64,000 nt of DNA, from positions 1 through 64,000 of the forward strand of contig NZ_CADEAR010000007.1 of assembly GCF_902825325.1 (NCBI RefSeq), read 5' to 3'. This document shows, in pieces, positions 27,950 through 37,703 of this stretch. A program made the position numbers and the translations under genes. The notes under the pieces are model-generated. The model worked only from the letters and a program-made list of their open reading frames with translations. It had not been told where the DNA came from and made no database searches. Origin of the DNA: Brucella tritici. Lineage in GTDB: Bacteria > Pseudomonadota > Alphaproteobacteria > Rhizobiales > Rhizobiaceae. Numbering within the stretch: the stretch's first letter is position 1; each line of letters begins with the position of its first letter.

Positions 27950-29463
27950 CAGCGTGCCTCCACAAGTGCACTGAATTTTTCATTGAGTTCGCGGGCAGCC
28001 TTTGCTTCGGCGGCGGCATGGTCGAAAGCAACTGCCTTGAAGCGATCAGCTTCCGCCTTATGTCGTGCAAGTGCTGCATTCATCGCTGTCGGTGCCGGAC
28101 CGCCAAGACGGTCACGCACAGCCACGAAATGTTGCGGTGAGACCAGTTCCTCGAACTTTTCTCGCCCGAAGGATGGCTCGCGCCCGGCGGACTCGCGGAA
28201 AGCGTCAAGGAAAGGTTCAAACCCATCCTTCTCCAGACCGCCGCCCATGGCGACGACAGCGCGCGCAACCCTGGCCGCGATTTCATGCGCCTGCCGGAAC
28301 GAAAGACCTTCGATGCGCACCAGCGAATCCGCCAGTTCGGTGATCGTGATGCAGGAGCGGCGGATATTTTCCGCCACACGGGCCGGATCGATACGGATCG
28401 CGCCGATGAATGCGGCCAAAAGATCGAGCACGCGACCGGCGGATGCGAATGCCTCATAACCCATCGCTTGAGTTTCGCCCTCACTGTCATTCATGTCGGT
28501 GAACGGCGTATTATGCATCACGTCCAGAACGGTGCGGGCACGGCCCATGGTCTGGCTTGCCAGGTGGCGCATATGTTCGATTGGAACCGGATTGCGCTTC
28601 TGTGGCATGATCGACGATATCTGCACGAAGGCATTCGGCACGTAAATCTGGCCGACCTCGAAACTGGTCCAGAACTGGAAGTCCTGGATGAGGCGTCCCA
28701 GATGCACGAACAGCAACTCCAGCGCCGAATAGGTCGAGGTGATGTAATCCACCGCCGCAATGCAGCTATAGGAATTGGATAAGGGGGCAGCAAAGCCCAA
28801 CAGGCTTGCCACTCGTGCGCGATCGATCGGGAAGCCCGAGGTGGTGATGGCCGCCGCCCCCATGGGTGACAGGTTGACGATGGCACGCGCGGCTTCCATC
28901 CGTTCCATATCCCGGATAAGAACCTCGATTGCCGCCGAAAGATAGTGACCGAAGGTCGATGGCTGCGCAGGCTGACCATGCGTATAGGCGACGATCAACG
29001 TTTCCTTTTCACGCTCGGCAGCCGCAATCATCGCATCAAGCACATTGCGCGCCTGCGTCATCAGCGTATCGATACGATCCTTGAGACCAAGCTTGAACAG
29101 CGTGTGGTCAATATCGTTGCGTGAGCGCGCCGTGTGAAGGCGACCGGAAGTGTCGGCCCCGATACGCGCCTTCAGCTCCTTCTCGATGAGGAAGAAAAAG
29201 TCTTCCACTTCACCCGTATAGGTGAGTTTCGAAGGATCGATTTCCTTGTCGATGGCTTCCAGCGCACCCGCAATGGCTGCGGCCTGTGCGCGATCGAGAA
29301 TGCCGGTTTCGGTCAGCATAACGAGATGGGCGCGGTCGATGCGGCGGAAGCCGTCGACGTGATGGGTCTTGGCGCCGTCAAAAAGCGGGCGAAGCACGGT
29401 TTCCTTGTAAACCGGATCGGGGAAGACGCTTTTATCGGACAGCCGTGGATCGAGATCGGACAT
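27949..29463 (-). CDS. Argininosuccinate lyase-family protein in a sugar operon
   Basis: 504 residues of the fumarase/ArgH superfamily: HTARSRNDIDHT, THGQPAQPSTFGHY and the signature loop SSIMPQKRNPVPIEH with the catalytic Ser region. Members release fumarate from an N- or C-succinyl adduct. Its place between ABC permease and ATPase genes argues for a catabolic role rather than arginine synthesis; it may split an aspartate- or malate-type adduct of a sugar. This substrate idea is inference. Somewhat longer than housekeeping ArgH (about 460). Confidence 0.8.
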   Translation of the reverse strand: MSDLDPRLSDKSVFPDPVYKETVLRPLFDGAKTHHVDGFRRIDRAHLVMLTETGILDRAQAAAIAGALEAIDKEIDPSKLTYTGEVEDFFFLIEKELKARIGADTSGRLHTARSRNDIDHTLFKLGLKDRIDTLMTQARNVLDAMIAAAEREKETLIVAYTHGQPAQPSTFGHYLSAAIEVLIRDMERMEAARAIVNLSPMGAAAITTSGFPIDRARVASLLGFAAPLSNSYSCIAAVDYITSTYSALELLFVHLGRLIQDFQFWTSFEVGQIYVPNAFVQISSIMPQKRNPVPIEHMRHLASQTMGRARTVLDVMHNTPFTDMNDSEGETQAMGYEAFASAGRVLDLLAAFIGAIRIDPARVAENIRRSCITITELADSLVRIEGLSFRQAHEIAARVARAVVAMGGGLEKDGFEPFLDAFRESAGREPSFGREKFEELVSPQHFVAVRDRLGGPAPTAMNAALARHKAEADRFKAVAFDHAAAEAKAARELNEKFSALVEAR

Positions 29464-29466
29464 GGT

Positions 29467-30318
29467 TCAACCCTTGAGGCCAGCAAGCATGACACCGCGC
29501 ACGATGTAACGCTGGAGAAGAAGAAAGACGACGAGCGTGGGAAGCGTGGCAATTGCCGCGCCGGTCATAATCATTTCCCACTGGATGGACTGCTCGACGG
29601 CGAAGCTCGAAAGCCCGACCGGCAGCGTGTAAAGCTCCGGGCTGGTCGCAACGATCAACGGCCAGAAGAATGCGGTCCAGTTACCGAGGAAGGTGAAGAT
29701 CGCTAGCGCCGAGAGTGCTGGCGTCACCAGCGGCATGGCAACTTTCCACCAGATCTGGAATTCGTTGAGACCGTCGACGCGGGCGGCTTCCAGAAAGTCG
29801 TTGGGAACGCCTTCGAAGAACTGCTTCATGAGGAACGTGCCGAAGGCCGTCATCATGCCGGGGAACATGATGCCCCAGTAGCTGTCCAGCCAGCCGAGCT
29901 TGCTCGACATCAGATACCACGGGATTACCAGCATTTCTGTGGGGATCATCAGCGTGGACAGAATGGCGAGAAAGATGAAGTAGCGCCCGCGGAACTGAAA
30001 TTTCGCCAGCGTATAGCCGACGAGACTGTCGAAGAAGACATTCGACAAGGTGACCACAACCGCAACGATCATGGAATTCAGGAACCAGCGAATGAAACGG
30101 CCATCGGCAAGGATAGTGACATAGTTCTGCAATGTCGGCTCTGCCGGGATCAGGCGCAGGTCGTAGACTTGACCTGCCGTCTTGAGCGAGGTGGAGAACA
30201 TGAAGGCCAGCGGCGTGACCATGATGAGGCCGCCGATGAGCAGCAACGTCCATGTCAGGATGCGGCCGGGCCGCAGGTTCTGGAATGGGAGCGGTTTGTT
30301 TTGAGCGGACGCTGTCAT
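29467..30318 (-). CDS. Ugp-type ABC permease (UgpE class)
   Basis: 283 residues with six membrane segments and the EAA loop EAARVDGLNEFQIWWKVAMP. The ATG at 30318 overlaps the UgpA-class stop by 4 nt; the longer frame upstream is read-through of the previous gene in another phase. It pairs with that permease in the membrane. Confidence 0.87.
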   Translation of the reverse strand: MTASAQNKPLPFQNLRPGRILTWTLLLIGGLIMVTPLAFMFSTSLKTAGQVYDLRLIPAEPTLQNYVTILADGRFIRWFLNSMIVAVVVTLSNVFFDSLVGYTLAKFQFRGRYFIFLAILSTLMIPTEMLVIPWYLMSSKLGWLDSYWGIMFPGMMTAFGTFLMKQFFEGVPNDFLEAARVDGLNEFQIWWKVAMPLVTPALSALAIFTFLGNWTAFFWPLIVATSPELYTLPVGLSSFAVEQSIQWEMIMTGAAIATLPTLVVFLLLQRYIVRGVMLAGLKG

Positions 30319-31271
30319 TTCTTTTCCCTCAGGATCCAGAGCTGCAACAGCGAGACGCAAAGCAGGATGGTGAACAGAACGACGGTTTGTGCAGCCGCAT
30401 ACCCCATCGCATAGGAGGAGAAGGCCGTCTGATAGATCATCAGCACCAGCGGCTTGGTGGAGCCGAGCGGTCCGCCGGGATCGTTCGTGGTCATGTTGTA
30501 GACCTGATCGAAGATGCGCAGGAAACCGATAGACGAGAAGACGACGAGGAACACCGTTGTGGGCTTCAGAAGCGGGATCGTGATCTTGCGCAGGATCGCC
30601 CATTCGCCGAGGCCGTCGATACGTGCGGCTTCATAGAAAGTGTTGGGAACAGCGCGCAGGCCCGCCATGAAGATAATGATCTGGAAGCCGAGACCGGCCC
30701 AGATGGACGTCGCCATGATCGCATAGAGACCCTGATCTACCGAGCGCAGAAAGCCCTGCTGCGGAAGTCCCACTGCATTCAGGATATTATTGATGAAGCC
30801 GATGGGCGCGGGCTGATAGAACCAGCGCCAGACCCATGCCATGGCGGCAGCCGTGGTGAGGTAAGGCAGGAAATAGAGCGCACGGATAAAGCCGTGCATG
30901 ATGCGCACGCGGTCCAGAAAATAGGCAATCGTGAACGCCACAATGAGGCTGATCGGCGTGCCGACCAGCAGATAGGTGAAAGTGTTCTTGAACACTTTCC
31001 AGAATTCCGGATCGGCAAAGAGCTTCTGGTAATTGGCGAAGCCGATGAACTTTGGCGGGTTCATCAGGTCCCAGTCGGTGAGCGACAGCCAGAAGGCCTC
31101 CAGCGTCGGGTAGAAGCGGATGACCGAATAAAACAGGATCGGGAGAGCCAGAAAGCTCCATACCCAGATCAACCGTCTTGTGCGCATGGAAAGGCGATCC
31201 GTCAGGCGGTTGCCCGAAGGCCCCTTCCCTGTGCCGCCTGTTTCAGCCACCCCGGCTACAGACATTGTCAT
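30315..31271 (-). CDS. Ugp-type ABC permease (UgpA class)
   Basis: 318 residues with six membrane segments after a polar N-terminus, and the EAA loop EAARIDGLGEWAILRKITIP. It is the first permease of the operon, separated from the binding-protein gene by a mosaic repeat. Confidence 0.87.
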   Translation of the reverse strand: MTMSVAGVAETGGTGKGPSGNRLTDRLSMRTRRLIWVWSFLALPILFYSVIRFYPTLEAFWLSLTDWDLMNPPKFIGFANYQKLFADPEFWKVFKNTFTYLLVGTPISLIVAFTIAYFLDRVRIMHGFIRALYFLPYLTTAAAMAWVWRWFYQPAPIGFINNILNAVGLPQQGFLRSVDQGLYAIMATSIWAGLGFQIIIFMAGLRAVPNTFYEAARIDGLGEWAILRKITIPLLKPTTVFLVVFSSIGFLRIFDQVYNMTTNDPGGPLGSTKPLVLMIYQTAFSSYAMGYAAAQTVVLFTILLCVSLLQLWILREKK

Positions 31272-31293
31272 GTTTCAAGATCCTTCGGCCACG

Positions 31294-31396
31294 GATTAGA
31301 GCCCATTTCGATCTGAATGAATCAGATCGGCGCTCTAACTGTTTGTTTTGGCGCGCATCTTTTCCGAAACCGTTTCACACTTTTCGGGATGCGCTA
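31294..31396. repeat. Intergenic mosaic repeat with hairpin CGATCTGA/TCAGATCG
   Basis: It contains a perfect 8-bp hairpin at 31309-31329 and the core taactgtttgtttt, whose reverse complement recurs at 54399-54412. It ends near ttttcgggatgcgctag, a sequence common in Rhizobiales intergenic repeats (recalled, not searched). Confidence 0.65.
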
Positions 31397-31460
31397 GCCG
31401 CGCCGTAAACAGCCAAGAGAAGATGAAACGACCGGAGCCGCTTCATCTTTCGCGGTTGCT

Positions 31461-32708
31461 TTACTTGGCCGCGTCGAGCACATCCTGCTCGGCCTTGGCT
31501 GCCTGATCGAGGGATTCCTTGACCGGCTGCTTTTCGAGAATAACGCGATTGGCCATATCGACAGCGATCTGGCGCTGCTTCAGCTCGTCCACGAACATGG
31601 TCGTGTGCGCATATTCCAGACCCTTCAGGAACGGGCCGTAGATCGGATCGGCAAGGTTCGCTTCCGTCAAGGCTGCCGAACGGCGCGCAGGCAGTTCGCC
31701 CACATCCTTCAACCAGATTTCCATGGCCTCCGGCGAGGAAATGTAGTTCAGGAACTTCTTGGCAGCTTCAAGTTTCTCGCCGCTTGCCTTGGCGCTGATG
31801 CCGTTTGCGAAATAGCTCGCATAGTTGGAGCGCACGCCTTCCGCATTGGCCGGAAGCTCGGTCACACCCCATTCAAAGTCCTTGATGGTGCGGAACGAAC
31901 CGAGACGGAAGGTGCCGTCGATGGTCATGGCCGCCATGCCAGCGCGGAAAGCAGCCTGACCTTCATCCATGAACTTGACTTCGCCGACCTTATGTTCGGT
32001 CTGGAGGCCAGTATAGAAGGCAAGTGCCTTTTCGCCTGCGGCGTCATTATAGGCGACCTTGCGGTCATTGTCGGTATAAGGCTGACCGCCGAACTGGCGC
32101 ACCAGAACCTCACGCCACCAATGCTGGTCCTGTCCAGGCATGTCGAGCGTGATGCCTTCGGCCAGAAGATTTCCGGAAGCGTCGCGCTTCGTCGTCTTCT
32201 TGGCAGCTTCGACCATTTCATCCAGCGTCTTGGGCGGATTAGTCGGGTCGAGGCCAGCGTCGGCGAAGAGCTTCTTGTTGTAGAACAAGGCAAGCGAACG
32301 CACAGCGGTCGGCAGACCGTAATATTCATCGCCGCGCTTCATCGCCGAAACGATCGGGAAGAATTCGCTTTCGATCTTGTCATGCGGGAACGCATCCTGC
32401 GGTAGCGGTTGCAGAATGCCGCCAGCCACGAACTTGTCCAGCCAGCCATAGAAAAGCTGCATCACGTCCGGGCTCTTGCCCGCCATCTTCGCTGCGATCA
32501 CGCGCGTCTGATAGTCGTCGTAAGGGAACGTGACCTGCTTGACCTTGATGTCCGGGTTGGCCTTCTCGAAATTCTCGATCAGCTTGTCCATCGCCTTGAC
32601 GCGTGTCTCGAAGACATACTGCCAATATTCGATTTCGACAGCCTGAGCGGCATTGATCGCAAAGGTGCTGAGCCCCGCAACCAGACCTGCCAATAACAGC
32701 TTACGCAT
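31461..32708 (-). CDS. Ugp-type ABC substrate-binding protein
   Basis: 415 residues, SBP family 1. The signal peptide ends in NAAQAVEI; GKSPDVMQLFYGWLDKF and YGLPTAVRSLALFYNKKLF are typical. It is the first gene of the importer-lyase-kinase operon with a strong GGGAGG site. Ligands of this class are oligosaccharides, glycosides or glycerophosphodiesters. Confidence 0.88.
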   Translation of the reverse strand: MRKLLLAGLVAGLSTFAINAAQAVEIEYWQYVFETRVKAMDKLIENFEKANPDIKVKQVTFPYDDYQTRVIAAKMAGKSPDVMQLFYGWLDKFVAGGILQPLPQDAFPHDKIESEFFPIVSAMKRGDEYYGLPTAVRSLALFYNKKLFADAGLDPTNPPKTLDEMVEAAKKTTKRDASGNLLAEGITLDMPGQDQHWWREVLVRQFGGQPYTDNDRKVAYNDAAGEKALAFYTGLQTEHKVGEVKFMDEGQAAFRAGMAAMTIDGTFRLGSFRTIKDFEWGVTELPANAEGVRSNYASYFANGISAKASGEKLEAAKKFLNYISSPEAMEIWLKDVGELPARRSAALTEANLADPIYGPFLKGLEYAHTTMFVDELKQRQIAVDMANRVILEKQPVKESLDQAAKAEQDVLDAAK

Positions 32709-32928
32709 TTAAACCTCCCTAATGCCCCGCCCACCGGTACTCGAATGCGGTCGCCAGGCACGGCTGCGGCAGTGCCTCGCACAATCCGCATATTCCACCA
32801 CATGCCGCGCAGATTATGCGCAGCGCCCATTTCTCCCCATGCTGGAACCCACTTTCCCAACATGAGCCAAGGCAGTCTTCACCACCCTGCCTTTACGGTT
32901 CAATGTTGCGAGCGTTTTGTCAATAAGA
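32709..32928. other. Divergent promoter region
   Basis: Region between the binding-protein gene and the ROK gene that must hold promoters for both directions. No unambiguous -35/-10 pair was chosen. Confidence 0.4.
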
Positions 32929-32944
32929 TAATTTAGTTGAATTA
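32929..32944. promoter_or_regulatory. Possible ROK operator
   Basis: TAATT-tagttg-AATTA, an AT-rich 16-bp palindrome 59 bp before the ROK gene in the divergent region. ROK repressors such as NagC bind AT-rich palindromes. Confidence 0.4.
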
Positions 32945-33002
32945 ATATATTGCTGTTAAAAGCTGCTCGCGTTATCTCTTTTGACGGGAGACAGGAGGGA
33001 CT

Positions 33003-34256
33003 ATGACATCGAAATCAGATGGGCCATCCGAAGATGAACGTGACATTACGCCTGTAACTGCACAGGGCGGGTCGCTTGCTGTTACCCTCGGCAAGAATCC
33101 CGAGCGAATCCGCGATCATAACCGGCGCGTGGTGCTTGATGTCGTTCGCCGTCATGGCCCTCTTGGCCGGATGCATATCGCCCGCCTTACCCATCTAACG
33201 GCACAGGCCATCGCCAATATCGTCGACGAACTGGTTTCAGAGAATCTGCTCATGCAGCTTGGGCGACTGAAAACGGGGCGCGGCCAGCCGCCGATCCAGT
33301 TTGCCGTCAATCCCGAAGGCGCGATGACCATCGGTGTCGAAATGGGGTCGACGCATATGGTGACGACGGTGCTTGATCTTTCCGGCAAGCCGCGCACGCA
33401 GCATGTGCGCCCCATTCAGGATGTCAGCCCTGACAGGCTCTCCGCACAATTGCGAAAAGAAGTCGATGCGGTGAAGACTTCGTTTCCCGCGCGCCTGCTC
33501 GGCATAGGCGTCGTGATGCCGGGGCCGTTCGACATCGAAGGCATGAGTTCTGTCGGTCCGACAACCCTGCCCGGCTGGTCGGGGATCGATGCTGCAGCGG
33601 TTCTGAGCGAAGCCTGCGGCGAATCCGTTCTGGTCGAAAACGACGCCAATGCCGCCGCCGTCGGCGAACGCCTGTTCGGCGCCGGACACGCGATTTCCAA
33701 TTTCGCCATGATTTATTTCGGTGCCGGTATCGGGCTTGGCATGATCCAGGACGGCGCACCGTTTCGGGGCGCTTTCGGCAATGCGGGTGAAATCGGTCAT
33801 ATCGTCATCACGCCTAGTGGGCGCAGCTGTGCCTGCGGCCAGAAGGGTTGCCTCGAAACCTATGCCTCCCTTCATACCTTGCGGGAAAAGCTTCACGCCG
33901 TTGGGATCGAAGACACTGATTTCGACGCGCTGGAAAAGCTGCATGAACAGCGTAATCCCGTCCTGATGGGCTGGGTGCAGGAAGCTGCCGACCATCTGGC
34001 ACCAATGATTGCCATGATCGAAAACATTCTCGATCCCGAGACGATCATTCTGGGCGGCATGTTACCCGATGCGATCATCGACGACCTTATCTGGCATATG
34101 GGCGGCCTGCCGATTTCGGTCGCGAGCCGCCGCGCCCGTGCATTGCCGCGCGTCATCCGCGGGCAGACTGGCCAGTTCACTGCCGCTTTGGGTGCTGCAT
34201 CGCTGCCGATGTTCGAGGCCATGACGCCGAAGCTCGATACCAATCCGGAAATCTGA
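33003..34256 (+). CDS. ROK-family transcriptional regulator
   Basis: 417 residues. An N-terminal winged helix (VVLDVVRRHGPLGRMHIARL, TAQAIANIVDEL) is followed by a ROK sugar-kinase-like domain with VENDANAAAVGERLFG and the zinc motif CACGQKGCLETYAS. Full repressors of this type bind a sugar effector. A strong AGGAGG site fixes the start. It is divergent from the importer operon and 2 nt ahead of the PIG-L gene, so it probably controls both. Confidence 0.88.
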   Translation: MTSKSDGPSEDERDITPVTAQGGSLAVTLGKNPERIRDHNRRVVLDVVRRHGPLGRMHIARLTHLTAQAIANIVDELVSENLLMQLGRLKTGRGQPPIQFAVNPEGAMTIGVEMGSTHMVTTVLDLSGKPRTQHVRPIQDVSPDRLSAQLRKEVDAVKTSFPARLLGIGVVMPGPFDIEGMSSVGPTTLPGWSGIDAAAVLSEACGESVLVENDANAAAVGERLFGAGHAISNFAMIYFGAGIGLGMIQDGAPFRGAFGNAGEIGHIVITPSGRSCACGQKGCLETYASLHTLREKLHAVGIEDTDFDALEKLHEQRNPVLMGWVQEAADHLAPMIAMIENILDPETIILGGMLPDAIIDDLIWHMGGLPISVASRRARALPRVIRGQTGQFTAALGAASLPMFEAMTPKLDTNPEI

Positions 34257-34258
34257 CC

Positions 34259-36652
34259 ATGCTTACCGCCCTTCAGCGCATCGAGCGCCAGAAGTCGTCT
34301 CCTGCCCTCGTCCGTCTGCATCGCGCTCTAAGCAGGCTACGCTCGACCGTCACGCTGATGCATACGGGTGCGCACCCAGACGATGAGCAAAGCGGCCTGA
34401 TGGCGTATTTGCGGTTCGGACTGGGTATGCGAGTGGAGATTGCCTGTTCGACACGCGGCGAAGGCGGACAAAATGCGCTTGGCCCCGAACGTGGCGGTGC
34501 GCTGGGCGTCATCCGCAGCCGCGAGATGGAAGAAGCGGCACGCATTCTTGATTGCGATGTGCATTGGCTCGGCCATGGCCCTGATGATTCCATCCATGAT
34601 TTCGGCTTCTCCAAGGATGGCGACGGTACATTCACCCATTGGGGCGAGAAAAAGACCGTCGAACGGCTGGTCCGCGCCTATCGCACCGAGCGCCCGGATA
34701 TTGTGCTGCCGACCTTTCTGGACGTGCCCGGCCAGCACGGTCACCACCGCGCCATGACACGGGCCGCGGAAACGGCGATATGGCTCGCTGGCGATCCCAA
34801 CGCCTTTCCTGAACATTTTGCCGAGGGACTGACGCCATGGCAGGTGGCGAAGTTTTATCTACCTGCCTGGTCGGGCGGCGGAGACACCTATGACGACGAG
34901 CTTCCTCCACCCGATACGACAGTGACGATTCATGCCGCCGGTCGTGATCCAGCAACCGGCGCTGATTTCGACCGTATTGGCGAGTGGTCACGCGCCTGCC
35001 ACGCCACGCAGGGTATGGGGCACTGGCCTGAGACACCAAAGGTGGAATGGCCACTGCATCTGAAACTACCGGAAAGCCGTGCTGAAACGACAATCCTTGA
35101 GGGATTTCCGGAAACTTTGGCCGCACTTGCTGAGGCCGATGGACTGACACTTGAAACCTGGAGGCAGCTTTTTGACACTCACTCATCCATTGAGCAGGCA
35201 ATCATGGCTTTCCCCGACCGCGAAACCATTGTCAAAAACCTGGTCGAGGCTGCGAAAAGCCTGAAGGCTGCTCTGGCCAGCGCACCAGAAGATTTCCTTT
35301 TCCGGCACAGACACAGGCTCGAACGCAAAAGACAGGAAATAGATACCGCCCTGATCCAAGCAGCGTCTTTGTTCGAGCGGGCTTATCTGGAAGAATCCAT
35401 ATTGCCTAGAGGTGGAGAAACCCGCCTCGTTGTCGAATACGGCTCCGGAGCGACGGCAGTCGCAATAACAGCCGAACCCGTATTGCCAGAAAGCTGTTCG
35501 ACCGCTTGCGAGTACCTGACGCCCGAGCGAGAAATTCTGGCTGTGTCACTGGCAAAGGAGGCAGCACTTTCCCCGCTTTTTGAACCGGCATGGCGGTCAC
35601 TCGGCGGCAACGGACAGGCCTACATCCGGCTAAAGGCGCAGTTTGACAATCATCTGGCAGCCTGCAGCTTCGATCTCGAAGAGCCGTTCACCATCGTTCC
35701 ACCTGCCTCGGTGAAGATCGATCCGCCAGCCGCTATCATATCGGGCGAACAGCCCCCCTTGCAGGTCCGGCTTATGGTAGATGGCGAGGCCGATCAAGTC
35801 ACATTCACATCGCAAAACGGCTGGAATATCAGCTCGAACGGGCAGAATGCCGTCTTGCATGGACCTTCCGATCCAGCACCCGGCTTGGCCTATCTGCAGG
35901 CATCGGTTGACGGAACTCCGGCGTGGCAGATAAACGTCACCAGCTATCCGCATATCGGCAGAACCGTCTGGCGCGAGCCTGCAGTGCTGCCGGTGCTCGC
36001 GCTCGACGTGAAATTACCCGATGCGCGCATAGGGTATATCGGCGGCGGCGCTGACAACGTTGGCTTGTGGCTGAAACGCATGGGATTTGAGGTCACAGAC
36101 ATCGAGCCGCATCATCTTGCCGGTGATCTGTCAGAATTCACGACTATCGTGGTCGGCATATTTGCCTTCGGTCTGCGTGATGATCTTACAGCCGCGACGA
36201 CCAAACTACACCGCTTTGTTGACGATGGCGGACATCTGGTGACACTCTATCATCGGCCAACCGACGGTTGGCAGCCGGATCGGACACCGCCGCGAAAACT
36301 CTCCATCGGTTCCCCGTCATTGCGCTGGCGCGTTACAAACCCGAACGCACCGGTCACCATGTTAGTGCCTGAACATCCCCTGCTCGTCGGCCCCAACATT
36401 ATAAACGAGCACGATTGGGAAGGCTGGCAAAAGGAACGTGGGCTCTATTTCGCTTCTGGATGGGATGACGTCTACCAGCCGCTGCTTTCCATGCATGATG
36501 ACGGGGAGCAACCGCTTTTCGGCGCACTCATTTCAGCGACAATCGGCAAGGGCCGCCATACCCATACAAGCCTGGTCCTGCATCATCAGCTCGACAAGCT
36601 TGTTCCCGGTGCATTCCGGCTCATCGCCAATCTGGTACAACCTGCGGGATAG
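34259..36652 (+). CDS. Long PIG-L family deacetylase
   Basis: 797 residues. Residues about 30-200 form a PIG-L/LmbE domain with GAHPDDEQSG (zinc ligands) and GQHGHHRAM. These zinc enzymes remove acetyl groups from N-acetylglucosamine units and conjugates. The remaining 550 residues hold a beta-rich middle part and a C-terminal segment (from about 580, RIGYIGGGADNVGLWL and VVGIFAFGLRDDL) resembling a class I glutamine amidotransferase fold. No signal peptide was seen. It follows the ROK gene by 2 nt. Confidence 0.8.
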   Translation: MLTALQRIERQKSSPALVRLHRALSRLRSTVTLMHTGAHPDDEQSGLMAYLRFGLGMRVEIACSTRGEGGQNALGPERGGALGVIRSREMEEAARILDCDVHWLGHGPDDSIHDFGFSKDGDGTFTHWGEKKTVERLVRAYRTERPDIVLPTFLDVPGQHGHHRAMTRAAETAIWLAGDPNAFPEHFAEGLTPWQVAKFYLPAWSGGGDTYDDELPPPDTTVTIHAAGRDPATGADFDRIGEWSRACHATQGMGHWPETPKVEWPLHLKLPESRAETTILEGFPETLAALAEADGLTLETWRQLFDTHSSIEQAIMAFPDRETIVKNLVEAAKSLKAALASAPEDFLFRHRHRLERKRQEIDTALIQAASLFERAYLEESILPRGGETRLVVEYGSGATAVAITAEPVLPESCSTACEYLTPEREILAVSLAKEAALSPLFEPAWRSLGGNGQAYIRLKAQFDNHLAACSFDLEEPFTIVPPASVKIDPPAAIISGEQPPLQVRLMVDGEADQVTFTSQNGWNISSNGQNAVLHGPSDPAPGLAYLQASVDGTPAWQINVTSYPHIGRTVWREPAVLPVLALDVKLPDARIGYIGGGADNVGLWLKRMGFEVTDIEPHHLAGDLSEFTTIVVGIFAFGLRDDLTAATTKLHRFVDDGGHLVTLYHRPTDGWQPDRTPPRKLSIGSPSLRWRVTNPNAPVTMLVPEHPLLVGPNIINEHDWEGWQKERGLYFASGWDDVYQPLLSMHDDGEQPLFGALISATIGKGRHTHTSLVLHHQLDKLVPGAFRLIANLVQPAG

Positions 36653-36815
36653 TTTCGCTCATGTCTGTTTCTTGAAATATTCATGACATCGAAGCTATCC
36701 TGGATGGAAAGTATTTCCTTTATATTTCATTTCACTAATTAATTTTTCTTGAGTTCCCTTCGACACGAAATTCGCTCTATCTCGACGTGTATTTGACTCA
36801 TGGAGATGAATTATT

Positions 36816-37205
36816 ATGCGCAATCTGGTACGTGTTTCTTTGACCGGTCTTTTCCTCGGTGCAAATCTTACGATGGCCTTCGCACAGGCAACGCCTGAAC
36901 AGATGGAAATGGCTTATAATGCCGCCCGCAACCAGCTTGGCGTACTCCAGTACTGCCAGGAAAAGGGTTACACCGATGGCGGAGCCATCGAAATCCAGAC
37001 AAAGATGATTGCGCTTATCCCGGCTCCATCCGACACGAGCAAGGCCGAGGCTGCTGAGGCAACCGGCAAGCAGGGCAAGGTCTCTGCGATGGGCATGGAA
37101 CAGGATATTGCCACCAGCGCAAAAGCACAGAATGTCTCCGAGGAAAAGCTCTGCCAGACCATGGCCGATGCCGTAAAGCAGGCTGGCGCCCAGCTTCCGC
37201 AGTAA
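36816..37205 (+). CDS. Small secreted protein of unknown function
   Basis: 129 residues with a signal peptide ending MAFAQA and a helical, Ala/Gln/Lys-rich mature part with two cysteines (LQYCQEKG and EKLCQTMAD). Similar proteins occur in Brucella and relatives; some annotations call them pore-forming ESAT-6-like, a label I cannot support from sequence. A single gene with its own terminator. Confidence 0.75.
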   Translation: MRNLVRVSLTGLFLGANLTMAFAQATPEQMEMAYNAARNQLGVLQYCQEKGYTDGGAIEIQTKMIALIPAPSDTSKAEAAEATGKQGKVSAMGMEQDIATSAKAQNVSEEKLCQTMADAVKQAGAQLPQ

Positions 37206-37227
37206 GGCGGATCAACGCGACCTCAGG

Positions 37228-37256
37228 AAAAAGAGCCCTGCGCAAGCGGGCTTTTT
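37228..37256 (+). terminator. Terminator after the small secreted protein gene
   Basis: AAAAAGAGCCC, short loop, GGGCTTTTT: a rho-independent hairpin ending in five T. Confidence 0.85.
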
Positions 37257-37463
37257 GTTGCCTGAGATTTATATTCCAATTTGCTTAAATATATCGCATC
37301 CCGAGATCGCAGTTTTTGTTTTAAATTCAGCACTTTATTAATCATATGCAATACTCATCTTCCGTTTACCATGCAACTTAAGAGGGTGCACATAATTGCC
37401 GCGTAATTTGCTCCCAGGTCACAGCGACCACTAAACAAGCAAGAATGATCTCAGGAGCAACAC

Positions 37464-37649
37464 ATGACCAAGTTTTTCGCACGCTTCCGTAAGGACGAAT
37501 CCGGCGCAACCGCTATCGAATATGGCCTCATCGCGGCCTTGATCTCGGTGGCGATCATCGCTGGAGCCTCCACCCTCGGCTCTGATATTGGCCAAAAATT
37601 TAAGGACATTAGCACAGCCGTCAAAGACGCAGAGACCGCTTCAAAATAA
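37464..37649 (+). CDS. Flp-type (type IVb) pilin
   Basis: 61 residues. The short basic leader FARFRKDESGATAIEYGLIA has the prepilin site at G/A and Glu5 and Tyr6 of Flp pilins, followed by a hydrophobic helix. Processed and assembled by a Tad/Cpa system, none of which is in this window. A strong AGGAGC site and its own terminator mark a single-gene unit. Confidence 0.88.
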   Translation: MTKFFARFRKDESGATAIEYGLIAALISVAIIAGASTLGSDIGQKFKDISTAVKDAETASK

Positions 37650-37672
37650 TAAGATTACATAGACACTAACTT

Positions 37673-37703
37673 ATAAAGGCCCCTTCATTGAAGGGGCCTT
37701 TAT
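37673..37703 (+). terminator. Terminator after the pilin gene
   Basis: Perfect 13-bp stem ATAAAGGCCCCTT / AAGGGGCCTTTAT around a 5-nt loop. Confidence 0.85.
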
